Positions 27,161 through 36,478 of a stretch of 64,000 nucleotides of DNA are shown piece by piece; within the stretch, counting starts at the first letter, position 1; every line of letters begins with the position of its first letter. The position numbers were made by a program, and so were the translations under genes. A model generated the notes under the pieces. The model did no database searches and was not told where the DNA came from. It saw only the letters and a list, made by a program, of their open reading frames with translations. This DNA is from DASRDU01 sp046331565. Lineage in GTDB: Bacteria; Acidobacteriota; Blastocatellia; RBC074. The DNA lies in contig JAXLQP010000002.1 in assembly GCA_046331565.1 (NCBI GenBank), forward strand, positions 186,001 to 250,000, written 5' to 3'.

Positions 27161-27997
27161 ATGCCAACACTCGGCGAAGAACTTCGACTGGCCCGCGAAA
27201 ACAAGGGCATTTCATTGCGGCAGATTTCTGACGCCACCCACATCGGGGTCAGATTTCTACAGGCCATGGAGCAGGATAATTACAAGATTCTCCCCGGCGG
27301 GATCTTCAACAAGGCTTTCGTCAAGAGCTTTGCGCGCTATGTCGGCGTGGATGAGGAACACGCGCTGGCCAAATATCAGCAGCAGCTTGATGAACTCGGC
27401 GGCGAGCCGGTGAAATCTTCCTCACGATATGAAGTCCTTGATGATGGTGAAACCTCTTCGTGGAGCAGCACGCTGCTGGCCGCGCTGACCATCATTATTC
27501 TGGCGCTGGCCATTTACGGAGCCTACAAATATCTTAATCGGGAAAGAGCGCCGGAAGAAAAGAAAGCCGCCATCCCGACCACGCCCACAGCCACGCTGCC
27601 GGTGGTTGAAGTCAGTCCGACTCCGACTGAATCACCTTCGCCCGGTGCGTCACCTGAAACGTCTGCCAGCCCGGCGGCATCACCCGGCGCTTCTCCATCC
27701 CCGGCCCCGCCGCTCACTGGCGCGCTGACGCTTAAGCTTCAGGCTAAGGACGGCGAATGCTGGGTCAAGGTCAAAACCGAAAGTGACCTGAAAGGAAAAG
27801 AGAAGCTGCTCAAACCTGGCGAGTCAGTGGAATTTTCGGCAAATGAAAAGTTACTGGTCAGTGTCGGCAATCTGACGACGCTGGAAGCGACTCTTAACGG
27901 GCGTCCGGTGAGGATTCCCAGTAACAGCAAACGAAGCAAACTTGTCGCTGAAAACGTACCCATTACCAAAGAAAATTATCAGCAGTACCTGCAGTAA
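27161..27997 (+). CDS. RodZ-like helix-turn-helix membrane protein
   Basis: This 278-residue protein has a cytoplasmic HTH_25 domain (LGEELRLARENKGISLRQIS, then FLQAMEQDNYKILPGG). One transmembrane helix lies at about residues 106-122. A Pro/Ser/Ala-rich periplasmic linker (145-185) and a C-terminal DUF4115-type beta domain follow (LTLKLQAKDGECWVKV, KPGESVEFSANEKL). This is the RodZ plan, a cytoskeletal adaptor binding MreB. No mre genes are adjacent. A terminator at 28123 separates it from guaB. Confidence 0.9.
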   Translation: MPTLGEELRLARENKGISLRQISDATHIGVRFLQAMEQDNYKILPGGIFNKAFVKSFARYVGVDEEHALAKYQQQLDELGGEPVKSSSRYEVLDDGETSSWSSTLLAALTIIILALAIYGAYKYLNRERAPEEKKAAIPTTPTATLPVVEVSPTPTESPSPGASPETSASPAASPGASPSPAPPLTGALTLKLQAKDGECWVKVKTESDLKGKEKLLKPGESVEFSANEKLLVSVGNLTTLEATLNGRPVRIPSNSKRSKLVAENVPITKENYQQYLQ

Positions 27998-28122
27998 ACT
28001 GCTGAGCGGTGAAGCCGACCACTGGCGCTTATGGCCTGGTGCGGTCAGGCGCCGGAAGCGTTTTCGCCAGCCGGGCCAGCCTGAACGCCTGAAATCACTT
28101 CAAACTGTTCTGCTTATCCATC

Positions 28123-28155
28123 ACGCGCGAACGCACGTTCGCGCGTTTTTTGTTT
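28123..28155 (+). terminator. Rho-independent terminator after the RodZ-like gene
   Basis: A perfect 10-base stem, ACGCGCGAAC with GTTCGCGCGT and a four-base loop, is followed by TTTTTGTTT. It lies between the RodZ-like gene and guaB. Confidence 0.92.
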
Positions 28156-28192
28156 GGCTGACAAATAATCAAGCTCTCATTGGTGAAAAGTT

Positions 28193-29659
28193 ATGCTGAC
28201 TGACAATCTTCCTGAAGCACTGACCTTTGATGATGTGCTGCTCATTCCGGCCTGGTCCGATGTGCTGCCGAATGAATGCGACACGACGACGCAGGTGACA
28301 CGCGGCATCCGGCTCAACGTGCCGCTGCTCAGTTCCGCCATGGACACCGTCACTGAAAGCCCGATGGCCATTGCCATCGCGCAGCAGGGCGGCATCGGCG
28401 TCATCCACAAAAACCTCACCATCGAAGCCCAGCGCGGCGAAGTGGACAAGGTCAAACGCAGCGAATCCGGTATGATCGTTGATCCGGTGACGATGACGCC
28501 CGACCGCAAAATCCGCGAAGCGATGGCCGTGATGGAACGCTTCAAGATTTCCGGCGTCCCGATTGTTGACACCAGCGGCAAACTGGTCGGCATTCTGACC
28601 AACCGCGATCTGCGCTTTGAAACGCGGCTCGACCTGACGATTTCAGAGGCGATGACGAAAGATAACCTGATCACCGTCCCGGTCGGAACAACGCTGCGCG
28701 AGGCTGAAGGCATTCTGCAACGCCACCGCGTCGAGAAACTGCTGGTCGTGGACGATCAGTACCATCTCAAAGGCCTCATCACGGTCAAGGACATTCAGAA
28801 AGCCATCAAGTATCCGAACGCAGCGAAGGACGATCTGGGCCGGTTGCGCTGCGCCGCTGCCATTGGCGCGACGGGCGATTTTCTTGAACGCGCCACTGAA
28901 CTCATCAACGCCCGCGTTGATGTGCTGGCAATTGACACCGCACACGGCCACTCATCACGCGTCATCGCTGCCGTGAAGGAAGTCAAACGCCGCTTCCCCG
29001 AAGTACAGTTGATTGCAGGCAATGTGGGAACATACGAAGGCACGAAAGCATTGATTCTGGCGGGCGCCGATGCGGTGAAGGCCGGCATTGGCCCCGGGTC
29101 AATTTGCACAACTCGCGTCGTCAGCGGCGCAGGCGTGCCGCAGATCACCGCGATCTCTGAATGCGCGAAAGCGGCTGCCGGAACGGGCGTGCCGGTCATT
29201 GCGGATGGCGGCATCAAGTATTCCGGCGACATCACGAAAGCCATTGCCGCCGGTGCTGATTCGGTGATGATCGGTTCGCTGCTGGCGGGTACTGACGAAG
29301 CGCCGGGCGAAATCATTCTGTACCAGGGACGTAATTTCAAATCCTATCGCGGCATGGGCAGCCTCGGCGCCATGAAGCAGGGCAGCCGCGACCGTTACGC
29401 GCAGGAAACCACCGAAGCCGAAAGCAAGCTGGTGCCGGAAGGCATCGAAGGCCGCGTGACTTATAAAGGCTCGCTGGCTGCGCTGGTCGTGCAACTCGTC
29501 GGTGGATTGAAAGCCGGAATGGGTTACACCGGCTGCCACAACATTCCTGAGTTGCAGCAGAAGGCGCGGTTTATGAAGATCACTGCCGCGAGCCTGAAGG
29601 AATCGCACGTTCACGACGTGTTCATTACCAAGGAAGCGCCCAACTATCGCGCTGAATAG
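28193..29659 (+). CDS. guaB: Inosine-5'-monophosphate dehydrogenase
   Basis: This 488-residue enzyme oxidises IMP to XMP, the gateway to guanine nucleotides. It has the barrel split by a Bateman (two CBS) module at about residues 95-200, the catalytic loop GPGSICTTRVVSGAG with the active Cys, and the flap motif GSRDRYAQ. Length and order are canonical. ATG 28193 begins LTDNLPEALTFDDVLLIP as expected. It is preceded by a terminator and followed by an inverted repeat, so it is a single-gene unit. Confidence 0.97.
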   Translation: MLTDNLPEALTFDDVLLIPAWSDVLPNECDTTTQVTRGIRLNVPLLSSAMDTVTESPMAIAIAQQGGIGVIHKNLTIEAQRGEVDKVKRSESGMIVDPVTMTPDRKIREAMAVMERFKISGVPIVDTSGKLVGILTNRDLRFETRLDLTISEAMTKDNLITVPVGTTLREAEGILQRHRVEKLLVVDDQYHLKGLITVKDIQKAIKYPNAAKDDLGRLRCAAAIGATGDFLERATELINARVDVLAIDTAHGHSSRVIAAVKEVKRRFPEVQLIAGNVGTYEGTKALILAGADAVKAGIGPGSICTTRVVSGAGVPQITAISECAKAAAGTGVPVIADGGIKYSGDITKAIAAGADSVMIGSLLAGTDEAPGEIILYQGRNFKSYRGMGSLGAMKQGSRDRYAQETTEAESKLVPEGIEGRVTYKGSLAALVVQLVGGLKAGMGYTGCHNIPELQQKARFMKITAASLKESHVHDVFITKEAPNYRAE

Positions 29660-29664
29660 AACCT

Positions 29665-29760
29665 CAATCGCAAAGACGCAAAGAGCGCAAAGAAAGATTC
29701 AGAAGCACAGATCATTCTGCCTTCTGAATCTTTCTTTGCGCTCTTTGCGTCTTTGCGATC
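29665..29760. repeat. Inverted octamer-array element between guaB and typA
   Basis: The left arm 29665-29705 has GCAAAGAC, GCAAAGAG and CGCAAAGA units. The right arm 29721-29760 is its near-perfect reverse complement over about 40 bases, with a 15-base loop. It lies exactly between the convergent stops of guaB and typA, so it could fold in both transcripts and serve as a bidirectional end. Confidence 0.9.
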
Positions 29761-29768
29761 AGCCTGCC

Positions 29769-31616
29769 TTATTCGCCAGCGGCTTTCTTTGATTTCGGGC
29801 GCAGATTCGCGGCCAGCACTTTCTTGCGCATCCTGATTGAATGTGGCGTGACTTCGACAAGTTCGTCGTCAGCGATGTATTCAATTGCCTGCTCAAGCGT
29901 CAGTTCGCGCACCGGCACCAGACGCAACGCTTCATCAGCCGTTGAAGCGCGCATGTTGGTCAGCTTCTTTTCCTTGATGATGTTCACGTCCAGATCAACA
30001 TCGCGTGAGTTTTCACCGACGATCATGCCTTCGTAAACATCGGTCTGCGGTTTGACGAAAAGTTCGCCGCGTTCCTGCAAATTGAAGATCGCGTAACCTG
30101 TCGCCACGCCCGGACGATCAGCAACGAGGCTGCCCGTGCCGCGCCCCTGCATCTCGCCCTGCCATTTGCCCCAGCGCAGAAAGAGCGTGTTGAGCAGGCC
30201 CGTGCCTTTGGTTTCGGTCAGGAATTCATTGCGGAAACCGATCAGCCCGCGCGACGGAATTTCAAATTCCATGCGCACGCGACCGTGACCGTGATTGATC
30301 ATCTTTGTCATCTGGCCCTTGCGACGGCCCATCGCTTCGGTGACTACGCCGATGAACTGATCCGGCACGTCAATCACCGCCAGTTCGATGGGTTCGTGCA
30401 GTTCGCCGTCAATTTTGTGCGTCACGACCTGCGGGCGGGCGACGTTGAGTTCGTAACCTTCGCGGCGCATCTGTTCGATCAGAATTGCCAGTTGCAGTTC
30501 GCCGCGACCTGACACCTTGAAGCTGTCAGGCGAATCAGTATCTTCAACGCGAATCGCCACGTTGCCGAGCAGTTCCTTGTCGAGCCGGGCGCGAATCTGA
30601 CGCGAGGTGACGAACTTTCCTTCACGGCCCGCAAACGGCGAAGTGTTGACTCCGAAAATCATTGAAATCGTCGGCTCATCAACGCGAATGCGCGGCAGCG
30701 GCTTCGGCTCGGTCAGCGAGGTCACGGTGTCGCCGATGTTGATGCCTTCGATGCCTGCGAGTGCGATGATTTCGCCAGCCGATGCCTGTTCGACTGACAC
30801 GCGCTTGAGGCCTTCATAAACGTAAAGCTGCGAGATTTTCGTTTTCTGAAGCTGCCCGTCAAAGCCGATCACGGCGACTTCTTCACCAACTCTGATCGTG
30901 CCGTTCATAATGCGCCCGATGGCCAGGCGCCCGACATATTCGTTGTAATCGAGATTCGCCACCAGAATCTGCAACGGCGCGGTTTCATTGCCCTGCGGCG
31001 CTGGCATCGTGCGCACGATCTCTTCAAAGAGCGGTTGCAGGGTTTCGCTCTCAACCGTCAGTTCAGGTTTCGCAATGCCGTCGCGCGAAATCGCGTACAG
31101 AATCGGAAAATCAATCTGCTCGTCGTCGGCATCGAGGTCAATGAACAGATCGTAGACTTCGTTGACGACTTCCTGCGGGCGCGCATCCTGGCGGTCAATC
31201 TTGTTGATGACGACGATGGGCCGCAGCTTCTGTTCGAGCGCCTTTGACAGCACGTAGCGCGTTTGCGGCAGCGGGCCTTCCGAAGCGTCCACGAGCAGCA
31301 GCACGCCGTCCACCATCGTCAGCACGCGCTCGACTTCGCCGCCAAAATCGGAGTGGCCGGGCGTGTCGAGAATATTGATCTTCGTCGCGCCGTAATGCAC
31401 CGAAGTGTTTTTGGCCATAATCGTGATGCCGCGTTCACGTTCAAGATCCATCGAATCCATCACGCGCTCGACAAGGCGCTCATTTTCACGAAAGAGGCCC
31501 GACTGTCTGAGCATGGCGTCAACCAGCGTGGTCTTGCCGTGATCAACGTGAGCAACGATGGCGATGTTACGAATATTTTCCCGCGCAGTGACGGGCAGAG
31601 AATTGTCCTGACTCAT
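29769..31616 (-). CDS. typA: Translational GTPase TypA/BipA
   Basis: This 615-residue ribosome-binding GTPase has the G1 loop AHVDHGKTTLVDAML, the G2 region RERGITI, G3 DTPGHSDFGGEVERV and G4 NKIDR. The EF-G-like domains III and V and the TypA-specific C-terminal domain follow (GLIGFRNEFLTETKGTG). It acts in stress and low-temperature ribosome assembly. The gene stands alone on the minus strand, opposite guaB. Confidence 0.97.
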   Translation of the reverse strand: MSQDNSLPVTARENIRNIAIVAHVDHGKTTLVDAMLRQSGLFRENERLVERVMDSMDLERERGITIMAKNTSVHYGATKINILDTPGHSDFGGEVERVLTMVDGVLLLVDASEGPLPQTRYVLSKALEQKLRPIVVINKIDRQDARPQEVVNEVYDLFIDLDADDEQIDFPILYAISRDGIAKPELTVESETLQPLFEEIVRTMPAPQGNETAPLQILVANLDYNEYVGRLAIGRIMNGTIRVGEEVAVIGFDGQLQKTKISQLYVYEGLKRVSVEQASAGEIIALAGIEGINIGDTVTSLTEPKPLPRIRVDEPTISMIFGVNTSPFAGREGKFVTSRQIRARLDKELLGNVAIRVEDTDSPDSFKVSGRGELQLAILIEQMRREGYELNVARPQVVTHKIDGELHEPIELAVIDVPDQFIGVVTEAMGRRKGQMTKMINHGHGRVRMEFEIPSRGLIGFRNEFLTETKGTGLLNTLFLRWGKWQGEMQGRGTGSLVADRPGVATGYAIFNLQERGELFVKPQTDVYEGMIVGENSRDVDLDVNIIKEKKLTNMRASTADEALRLVPVRELTLEQAIEYIADDELVEVTPHSIRMRKKVLAANLRPKSKKAAGE

Positions 31617-31710
31617 AAAACCTTTGTGCCGACAAATGTGGGATTGAGTAAGTAAACCCTATGCTAACAGTTGCACGAAGCTTTGTCATCCGTCGAATCA
31701 GGCGGACAGA

Positions 31711-31823
31711 ATCAATGCCTGCCCCTGGGTACGCACGCTTCCAGCGTGCCGGGCTGCGGGCAGGTGTTGTTTCCGCAAAGCACAGCACGCTGGAAGCGTG
31801 CGTACCCAGGGGCAGGCATTGAT
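31711..31823. repeat. Perfect 39-base inverted repeat (REPIN-like)
   Basis: Arms 31711-31749 and 31785-31823 are exact reverse complements over 39 bases. Each carries the small palindrome GCACGCT-TCC-AGCGTGC preceded by GGTAC. The loop is 35 bases. The head is GTAC rather than GTAG or GGAG, so it fits the REP plan less strictly than the others. It lies in the 287-base divergent gap between typA and the GntR regulator. Confidence 0.85.
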
Positions 31824-31872
31824 GTCTGGCGGAATGCCGGAGCGAAAAATCAGTTGGAATTTCGGAACCCGG

Positions 31873-31896
31873 ATTGTACTATTGTCGTAGTACAAT
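31873..31896. promoter_or_regulatory. Probable YtrA-type operator for the GntR-SPFH operon
   Basis: A perfect inverted repeat of nine bases, ATTGTACTA and TAGTACAAT, is separated by six bases. It ends seven bases before the regulator ATG. Its GTAC-TA/TA-GTAC core resembles the operators of YtrA-subfamily GntR repressors. A weak promoter (TTGGAA at 31854, TACTAT at 31877, 17 bases apart) would be covered by it, which suits autorepression. Confidence 0.75.
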
Positions 31897-31903
31897 GTGA
31901 CAA

Positions 31904-32320
31904 ATGATGAGCGAACTGTTTCACATCAATCCGGCAGACCCGATGCCGCTCTATGTTCAGCTTGAGCGCGCCATCCGGTTTGCGATTGCGACTGACCGGC
32001 TGCGCGTTGGCGATCAGTTGCCGACCGTGCGGCAACTGGCGGTCGAGTTGCGGATCAACGCCAACACGGTCGCAAAGGTGTATGCCGAACTCGAACGCGC
32101 CGGGGTGCTGGAGACGCGGCGCGGCGTCGGCACGTTTGTCAGCGCGCACGACCAGGTGGTGGTGCGCCGCAGTTTTACGAAAAAGACTGACCACGAGCTT
32201 GAGCTGCGCAGGCTGGTGGATCGTTTCCTGGCCGATGCCCTGGCGCACGGCTTTTCGCTCGACGAGGTCATCACCCACCTGACGAGCAGACGCAGCAGGG
32301 AGAAAAAAAATCATGGCTGA
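31904..32320 (+). CDS. GntR family regulator, YtrA subfamily
   Basis: This 138-residue protein has an N-terminal winged helix (PLYVQLERAIRFAIATDRL, then TVRQLAVELRINANTVAKVY) and a short C-terminal helical part. This short effector region is typical of the YtrA subfamily, which usually controls adjacent transporter genes. The start may be either of two consecutive ATG codons (31904 or 31907). Its stop overlaps the start of the SPFH gene by eight bases. The palindrome just upstream suggests it represses its own operon. Confidence 0.9.
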   Translation: MMSELFHINPADPMPLYVQLERAIRFAIATDRLRVGDQLPTVRQLAVELRINANTVAKVYAELERAGVLETRRGVGTFVSAHDQVVVRRSFTKKTDHELELRRLVDRFLADALAHGFSLDEVITHLTSRRSREKKNHG

Positions 32321-33254
32321 CATCACCGGTCTTTCACTCAACAAAGGCGGCGTCCCGAACGCGAATCTGCCGCGCCTGAATATTATTTCCGCGCTGATGC
32401 TGCTGGGGCCGCTCGCGCTTGGTGCGCTCATTACGGTGCTGAGCGCCAATCCTGTTGGTGTGATTGTCGGCATCCTGCTGGGCCTGCTGGCGTCACAATC
32501 ACCGAAAGTTGCCAGCCAGTGGGAACGCGCCGTAGTGCTGCGCCTGGGCCGCTATGCCGGGTTGCGCGGGCCGGGCCTGTTCTGGATCATCCCGTTCATT
32601 GATTCGGTTTCGGCGTGGGTTGATCAGCGCATCATCACGACCAACTTTGCGGCTGAGCAGACGCTGACTTCTGACACCGTGCCGGTCAATGTGGACGCGG
32701 TTTTATTCTGGATGGTTTACGACCCTGAAAAGGCTGCGCTCGAAGTGCAGGATTACACGCAGGCCGTCAGTTGGGCAGCGCAGACAGCATTGCGCGACAT
32801 TATTGGCCGCACTTCGCTGACTGAACTGTTGCGCGGGCGTGAACGCATTGAGGACGAATTGCAGAAGCTGATTGATGAACGAACCAATCCCTGGGGCGTC
32901 ACCGTGCAGTCGGTCGAGATGCGCGATATTGTGATTCCCGATGCGTTGCAGGATGCAATGTCGCGTGAAGCGCAGGCTTCGCGCGAGAAACAGGCGCGCA
33001 TCATTCTGGGCGAAGCCGAAGTTGAAATCGCGCACCTGTTTGAAAAAGCGGCGCAGTCGTATCTTGAAAACCCGACGGCCCTGCACCTGCGCGCGATGAA
33101 TATGCTGTATGAAGGTCTGAAGGAAAAAGGCGCGCTGATGCTGGTGCCAAGCACCGCTGTTGAATCAATGGGCATGGGCGGGTTGCTTGGCGCAGCGGCC
33201 ATGCGTCAGCAGGCGCTGGCTGAAGGTCAGGACAGTCAGCCGATAGTGAAATAA
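32313..33254 (+). CDS. SPFH/band 7 (stomatin-like) membrane protein
   Basis: This 313-residue protein has hydrophobic segments at about residues 23-60 and then a band-7 domain (ERAVVLRLGRYAGLRGPG, VDQRIITTNFAAEQTLTSDT). It ends with the long helix and MLVPSTAVESMGMGG typical of slipins. Slipins form membrane microdomain scaffolds and often pair with an NfeD protease, which is absent here. Instead it is coupled to a YtrA regulator, so its level is presumably switched by a membrane or cell-wall stress. Confidence 0.9.
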   Translation: MADITGLSLNKGGVPNANLPRLNIISALMLLGPLALGALITVLSANPVGVIVGILLGLLASQSPKVASQWERAVVLRLGRYAGLRGPGLFWIIPFIDSVSAWVDQRIITTNFAAEQTLTSDTVPVNVDAVLFWMVYDPEKAALEVQDYTQAVSWAAQTALRDIIGRTSLTELLRGRERIEDELQKLIDERTNPWGVTVQSVEMRDIVIPDALQDAMSREAQASREKQARIILGEAEVEIAHLFEKAAQSYLENPTALHLRAMNMLYEGLKEKGALMLVPSTAVESMGMGGLLGAAAMRQQALAEGQDSQPIVK

Positions 33255-33265
33255 AACGATCACTG

Positions 33266-33298
33266 AAAAAAATCGGGCGAGCCATCACGACTCGCCCG
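33266..33298 (-). terminator. Terminator for the NHL/TIGR03437 gene
   Basis: The stem CGGGCGAG / CTCGCCCG (33274-33281 and 33291-33298) is followed on the minus strand by a run of seven or eight T. It lies between convergent genes and serves the leftward NHL gene best. Confidence 0.85.
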
Positions 33299-33322
33299 GT
33301 GCGTCATCAGTTTTGTCTGAAG

Positions 33323-36300
33323 TTATTTGATATTGACCTTTGCGACATTGGCGGACTTGCCGTCAACGGTCACGACAATATCAACATCGCCTTTGCCAAT
33401 CAGGCTGCGCGGGATTTCGATGTTGAGCTGATCCAGGCCGACAAAGCCTCCCTGCGGCCCGGCATACAGCGCTTCCACGTCAACTCCGCCAATCTTCACT
33501 TTGACATTCGACGGCGCGGTGCGACCACGGAAGCCGGTGCCGAACAGCACCAGAAAGACCTTTTCGCTGGCGTTGCTCAGATCAATCGGGATGGCCACGA
33601 ATTTGTTCTGCCCGGTGTCATACCGCGAAGTGTTTTCATAGACCAGCGTATTATCGGTTTTGACGCGCAGCGCCAGCGCCGATGCCAGCCCCTGCCCGCT
33701 CGAATCAGCCGTGAACAATCCCGGCTTGACGTTTTCAATCTGCACCGTGCCGACCGAAACCGTACCGTCCCCGCTCGTAATCGTCACAATCGCCGTGCCG
33801 TTTGCGGTTCCCGGCGGAACTTCGTAGTTGACCTGATATTGCGAAACGAAGAACAGCGGAGCGAGTCGTTCAGTGCCTGCGCTGTCGGTCACTTTGACAG
33901 TCGTTCCGGCCAGCGAAGTCGGCAGTGGCAGCGTCGTCGCAGTGGCGAGTCCGGTTGCCAGCGGATTACCGAACACGGCCACGATGGATTCGCTGGCCAG
34001 CGAACCGCCGCTGTAATTGGCCGCTGAAACACTGGTCGCGGCCAGTTGCCTGACCAGCAGCATGCGAATGCGGTTATTGCTGGTGTCGGTCAGCACCAGA
34101 TCACCATTCGGCAGCAGCGACAGTCCGGCGCTGACCTGAATGTCAGTCGGCGCATTGCCCGGATTGGGCAGACTGATCTGTGCCTGATCGCCCGCGCCGC
34201 CATCACCCGAAAAACCAGCCGTGCCGGTGCCAACCACTGCCCTGGCTGTTCCAAGCGCGTTATCAACGGCGCGCACCTGGAGGATTTTCTGTGAAGCTGA
34301 ACTGGCCACAAAGATCCGGCCAAAGCCATCCACCACCAGATCACGCGGGCGATTGAGGCCCAGCGAACCGTCGGCGATGACCGAAAAGACATTGCCGTTT
34401 GCGTCATTCTGCCGCAGCACGCGATTGTTTTTGGTATCGGCAATCAACAGCCTGTTCGAGCCATCAAAGGTGATGCCGGTCGCGCCGCCGGTCGTGAGCG
34501 CGGCGACTGAACCATCGCTCTGTTTTGCCTGGACGCTGGTGATGATGCCCGTTGATGCATCAACGCGGCGAATCAGATTGTTGCCCTGATCGGCGATGTA
34601 GATGTTACCGGCATTATCCACCGCAACATCGGTCGGAAAGATGATGCCTTTACTGGCCGGGCCGCCGTCACCAATGTTCTGCTGCGGCGCGGGCGTGCCC
34701 AGCGGGACGCCGATGATGGTTTTGATGTTGCCAGGTTCAACGACGACGCTGGTCGCGCCGCCCGAAGGAAAGAAGGTCACGCTGGCGTTTGAGGTGTTCA
34801 GAAAGCGAATCACGCCTGTCCGTTTGCCGGTAATGCCATTCGGATACTTGGTTCCGTTCTGCGAATCAACGATGAACAATCCCTTGTCATTCAGCGCGAC
34901 TCCACCCGGCGTGGCAAAGCTGGCGGTGGCAATCCGGTCATCGGTTCTGGAGTCGTTGAGATTCTGGTTCAGCGTGACCACTCCGCCTGCGGGGATGGTC
35001 AGTTCTGAAACTGTGCCTTTGAAAAGCGTCACCGCGTTCTGACCGCGATTGACAAAGCGCAGGCGATTGTTGCCCGTGTCAGCAATGTAAAGATTGCCTG
35101 CTGAATCAGCGGCAATGCCGGTCGGGCCATTCAGTTCGCTTGCCGTTGCCGGAACATTGTCGAAGGGTGAGCCGAACCCGCTGCCGACGATGGTTTCAAT
35201 CTGCTGCGAATTGATGCTCTTGCCAGCCACCGAAACAGCCGCCGCGCTGAAGTTGGCATAGCGCACACGCGAATACCTGAAATCAGGAATAATCAGGCCT
35301 GCAGCATCTGCCGCAATCTGATAAGACGCGCCGTCGGTGCTGCCCGGCAGGTTCAGACTGGCGCTGATGGCCGCGCCACCGTCGCCGCAGGTGGGATTGA
35401 CATCCGGGCTGCAGATATTTGAGTTTCCGACAACCACTGTCGTAATGCCTGCCGGAGTGACTTTGACAATGTGCTGGCTGTTGCCCACTGAAACATAGAC
35501 ATTGCCGTCCGGCGCAACTGTAATGCCGTTCGGATAAGCGAGTTTCGTGGCCAGTGAACTGATATTGCCGCTGCCGTCCACCTTGCGCACAGCGCCGGGG
35601 TTGTTGCGCGTGTCACCGCCTTCGGCAATCAGCAGGTTGCCGCTGATGTCAAAAGCCAGCCCCAGCGGGGCCGTCAGTCTGGCCTGGGTCGCCGGGCCAC
35701 CATCACCATTCCCCTGCGCAGGCGCGCCACTGCCCGCAAAGACGGTCTGCGTGCCATTCTGATCAATCCGGTAAACAGTGCGATCAGCGATAAAAAAGAG
35801 TTCGCGCGGCGAGGCTTTCAGCGTCAGCCCGCGAAAGTCAGGAAACCCCGGAGTCGCAATCGTCTGCACCCTGCCCGGAGCGATGGTTTTATTGAGCACG
35901 GTGAAATTCTGTGCGCTCAGGTTAATGGCTCGAATCACTGCCAGCGTGGGAATGCACAGGTAAACAGCATCGCCCGAAGGGTCAACCGCAAGCCCCGTGA
36001 CCTGCGTCAGATCAGTGTCACGCGAGGCCGCACCATCATCAATTGAAAGACCGCCGCCCGAAATCAGATTAATGCTGCCCGGCTGGATCACTATTCCGGC
36101 CAGCGTCACCGGCTGGGTTGTCGTATTGATGAAACGCAAATAGCTGGAATTGTTGTATTCATCAATCACGAAAAACCCACGCCCCTGCGGATCACGGGCA
36201 ACAGCAGTGGGCAGCGTCATCGGCGCACTCCGGGTCTCAACATTCGTTGAATAACCGCCGCCAACAATCGTCGAGATGGTGTTTGGCCCGGCGGATTGCG

Positions 36301-36478
36301 CGTTGACAACTGCGGTCGAGAGACTGATCGCCGCAACCATAACCGCCAGCACGGCTCTCGTGCCTGCTTTCAGGCCGCAGCCGATCTGATTCTTAAGATT
36401 GAATGACAGGTTTGAGCTGATGAAAGGATAAGTGTGAGTTGACGATTCCAAATGCTGATACATCTCCCGGCAATTCAT
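33323..36478 (-). CDS. Giant secreted NHL-repeat propeller with TIGR03437 C-terminal domain
   Basis: This 1051-residue protein starts at ATG 36478 after AGGAGC. An N-terminal hydrophobic segment (about residues 38-60) serves as a late signal peptide ending near VNAQSA. The body contains at least eight NHL-type blades with motifs such as GNLYIADTGNNRLRFV and GNIYIADQGNNLIRRVD. The last 200 residues carry the Acidobacteria-typical TIGR03437 domain (KPGLFTADSSGQGLA, VLFGTGFRGR). Such proteins are expanded in Solibacter-like genomes and thought to be cell-surface binders; no partner is adjacent. Confidence 0.9.
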   Translation of the reverse strand: MNCREMYQHLESSTHTYPFISSNLSFNLKNQIGCGLKAGTRAVLAVMVAAISLSTAVVNAQSAGPNTISTIVGGGYSTNVETRSAPMTLPTAVARDPQGRGFFVIDEYNNSSYLRFINTTTQPVTLAGIVIQPGSINLISGGGLSIDDGAASRDTDLTQVTGLAVDPSGDAVYLCIPTLAVIRAINLSAQNFTVLNKTIAPGRVQTIATPGFPDFRGLTLKASPRELFFIADRTVYRIDQNGTQTVFAGSGAPAQGNGDGGPATQARLTAPLGLAFDISGNLLIAEGGDTRNNPGAVRKVDGSGNISSLATKLAYPNGITVAPDGNVYVSVGNSQHIVKVTPAGITTVVVGNSNICSPDVNPTCGDGGAAISASLNLPGSTDGASYQIAADAAGLIIPDFRYSRVRYANFSAAAVSVAGKSINSQQIETIVGSGFGSPFDNVPATASELNGPTGIAADSAGNLYIADTGNNRLRFVNRGQNAVTLFKGTVSELTIPAGGVVTLNQNLNDSRTDDRIATASFATPGGVALNDKGLFIVDSQNGTKYPNGITGKRTGVIRFLNTSNASVTFFPSGGATSVVVEPGNIKTIIGVPLGTPAPQQNIGDGGPASKGIIFPTDVAVDNAGNIYIADQGNNLIRRVDASTGIITSVQAKQSDGSVAALTTGGATGITFDGSNRLLIADTKNNRVLRQNDANGNVFSVIADGSLGLNRPRDLVVDGFGRIFVASSASQKILQVRAVDNALGTARAVVGTGTAGFSGDGGAGDQAQISLPNPGNAPTDIQVSAGLSLLPNGDLVLTDTSNNRIRMLLVRQLAATSVSAANYSGGSLASESIVAVFGNPLATGLATATTLPLPTSLAGTTVKVTDSAGTERLAPLFFVSQYQVNYEVPPGTANGTAIVTITSGDGTVSVGTVQIENVKPGLFTADSSGQGLASALALRVKTDNTLVYENTSRYDTGQNKFVAIPIDLSNASEKVFLVLFGTGFRGRTAPSNVKVKIGGVDVEALYAGPQGGFVGLDQLNIEIPRSLIGKGDVDIVVTVDGKSANVAKVNIK

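Noticed and set aside
33299..34027. 242-codon plus-strand frame opposite the NHL gene
   Set aside because: Shadow of the giant NHL protein; no start signal or domain.
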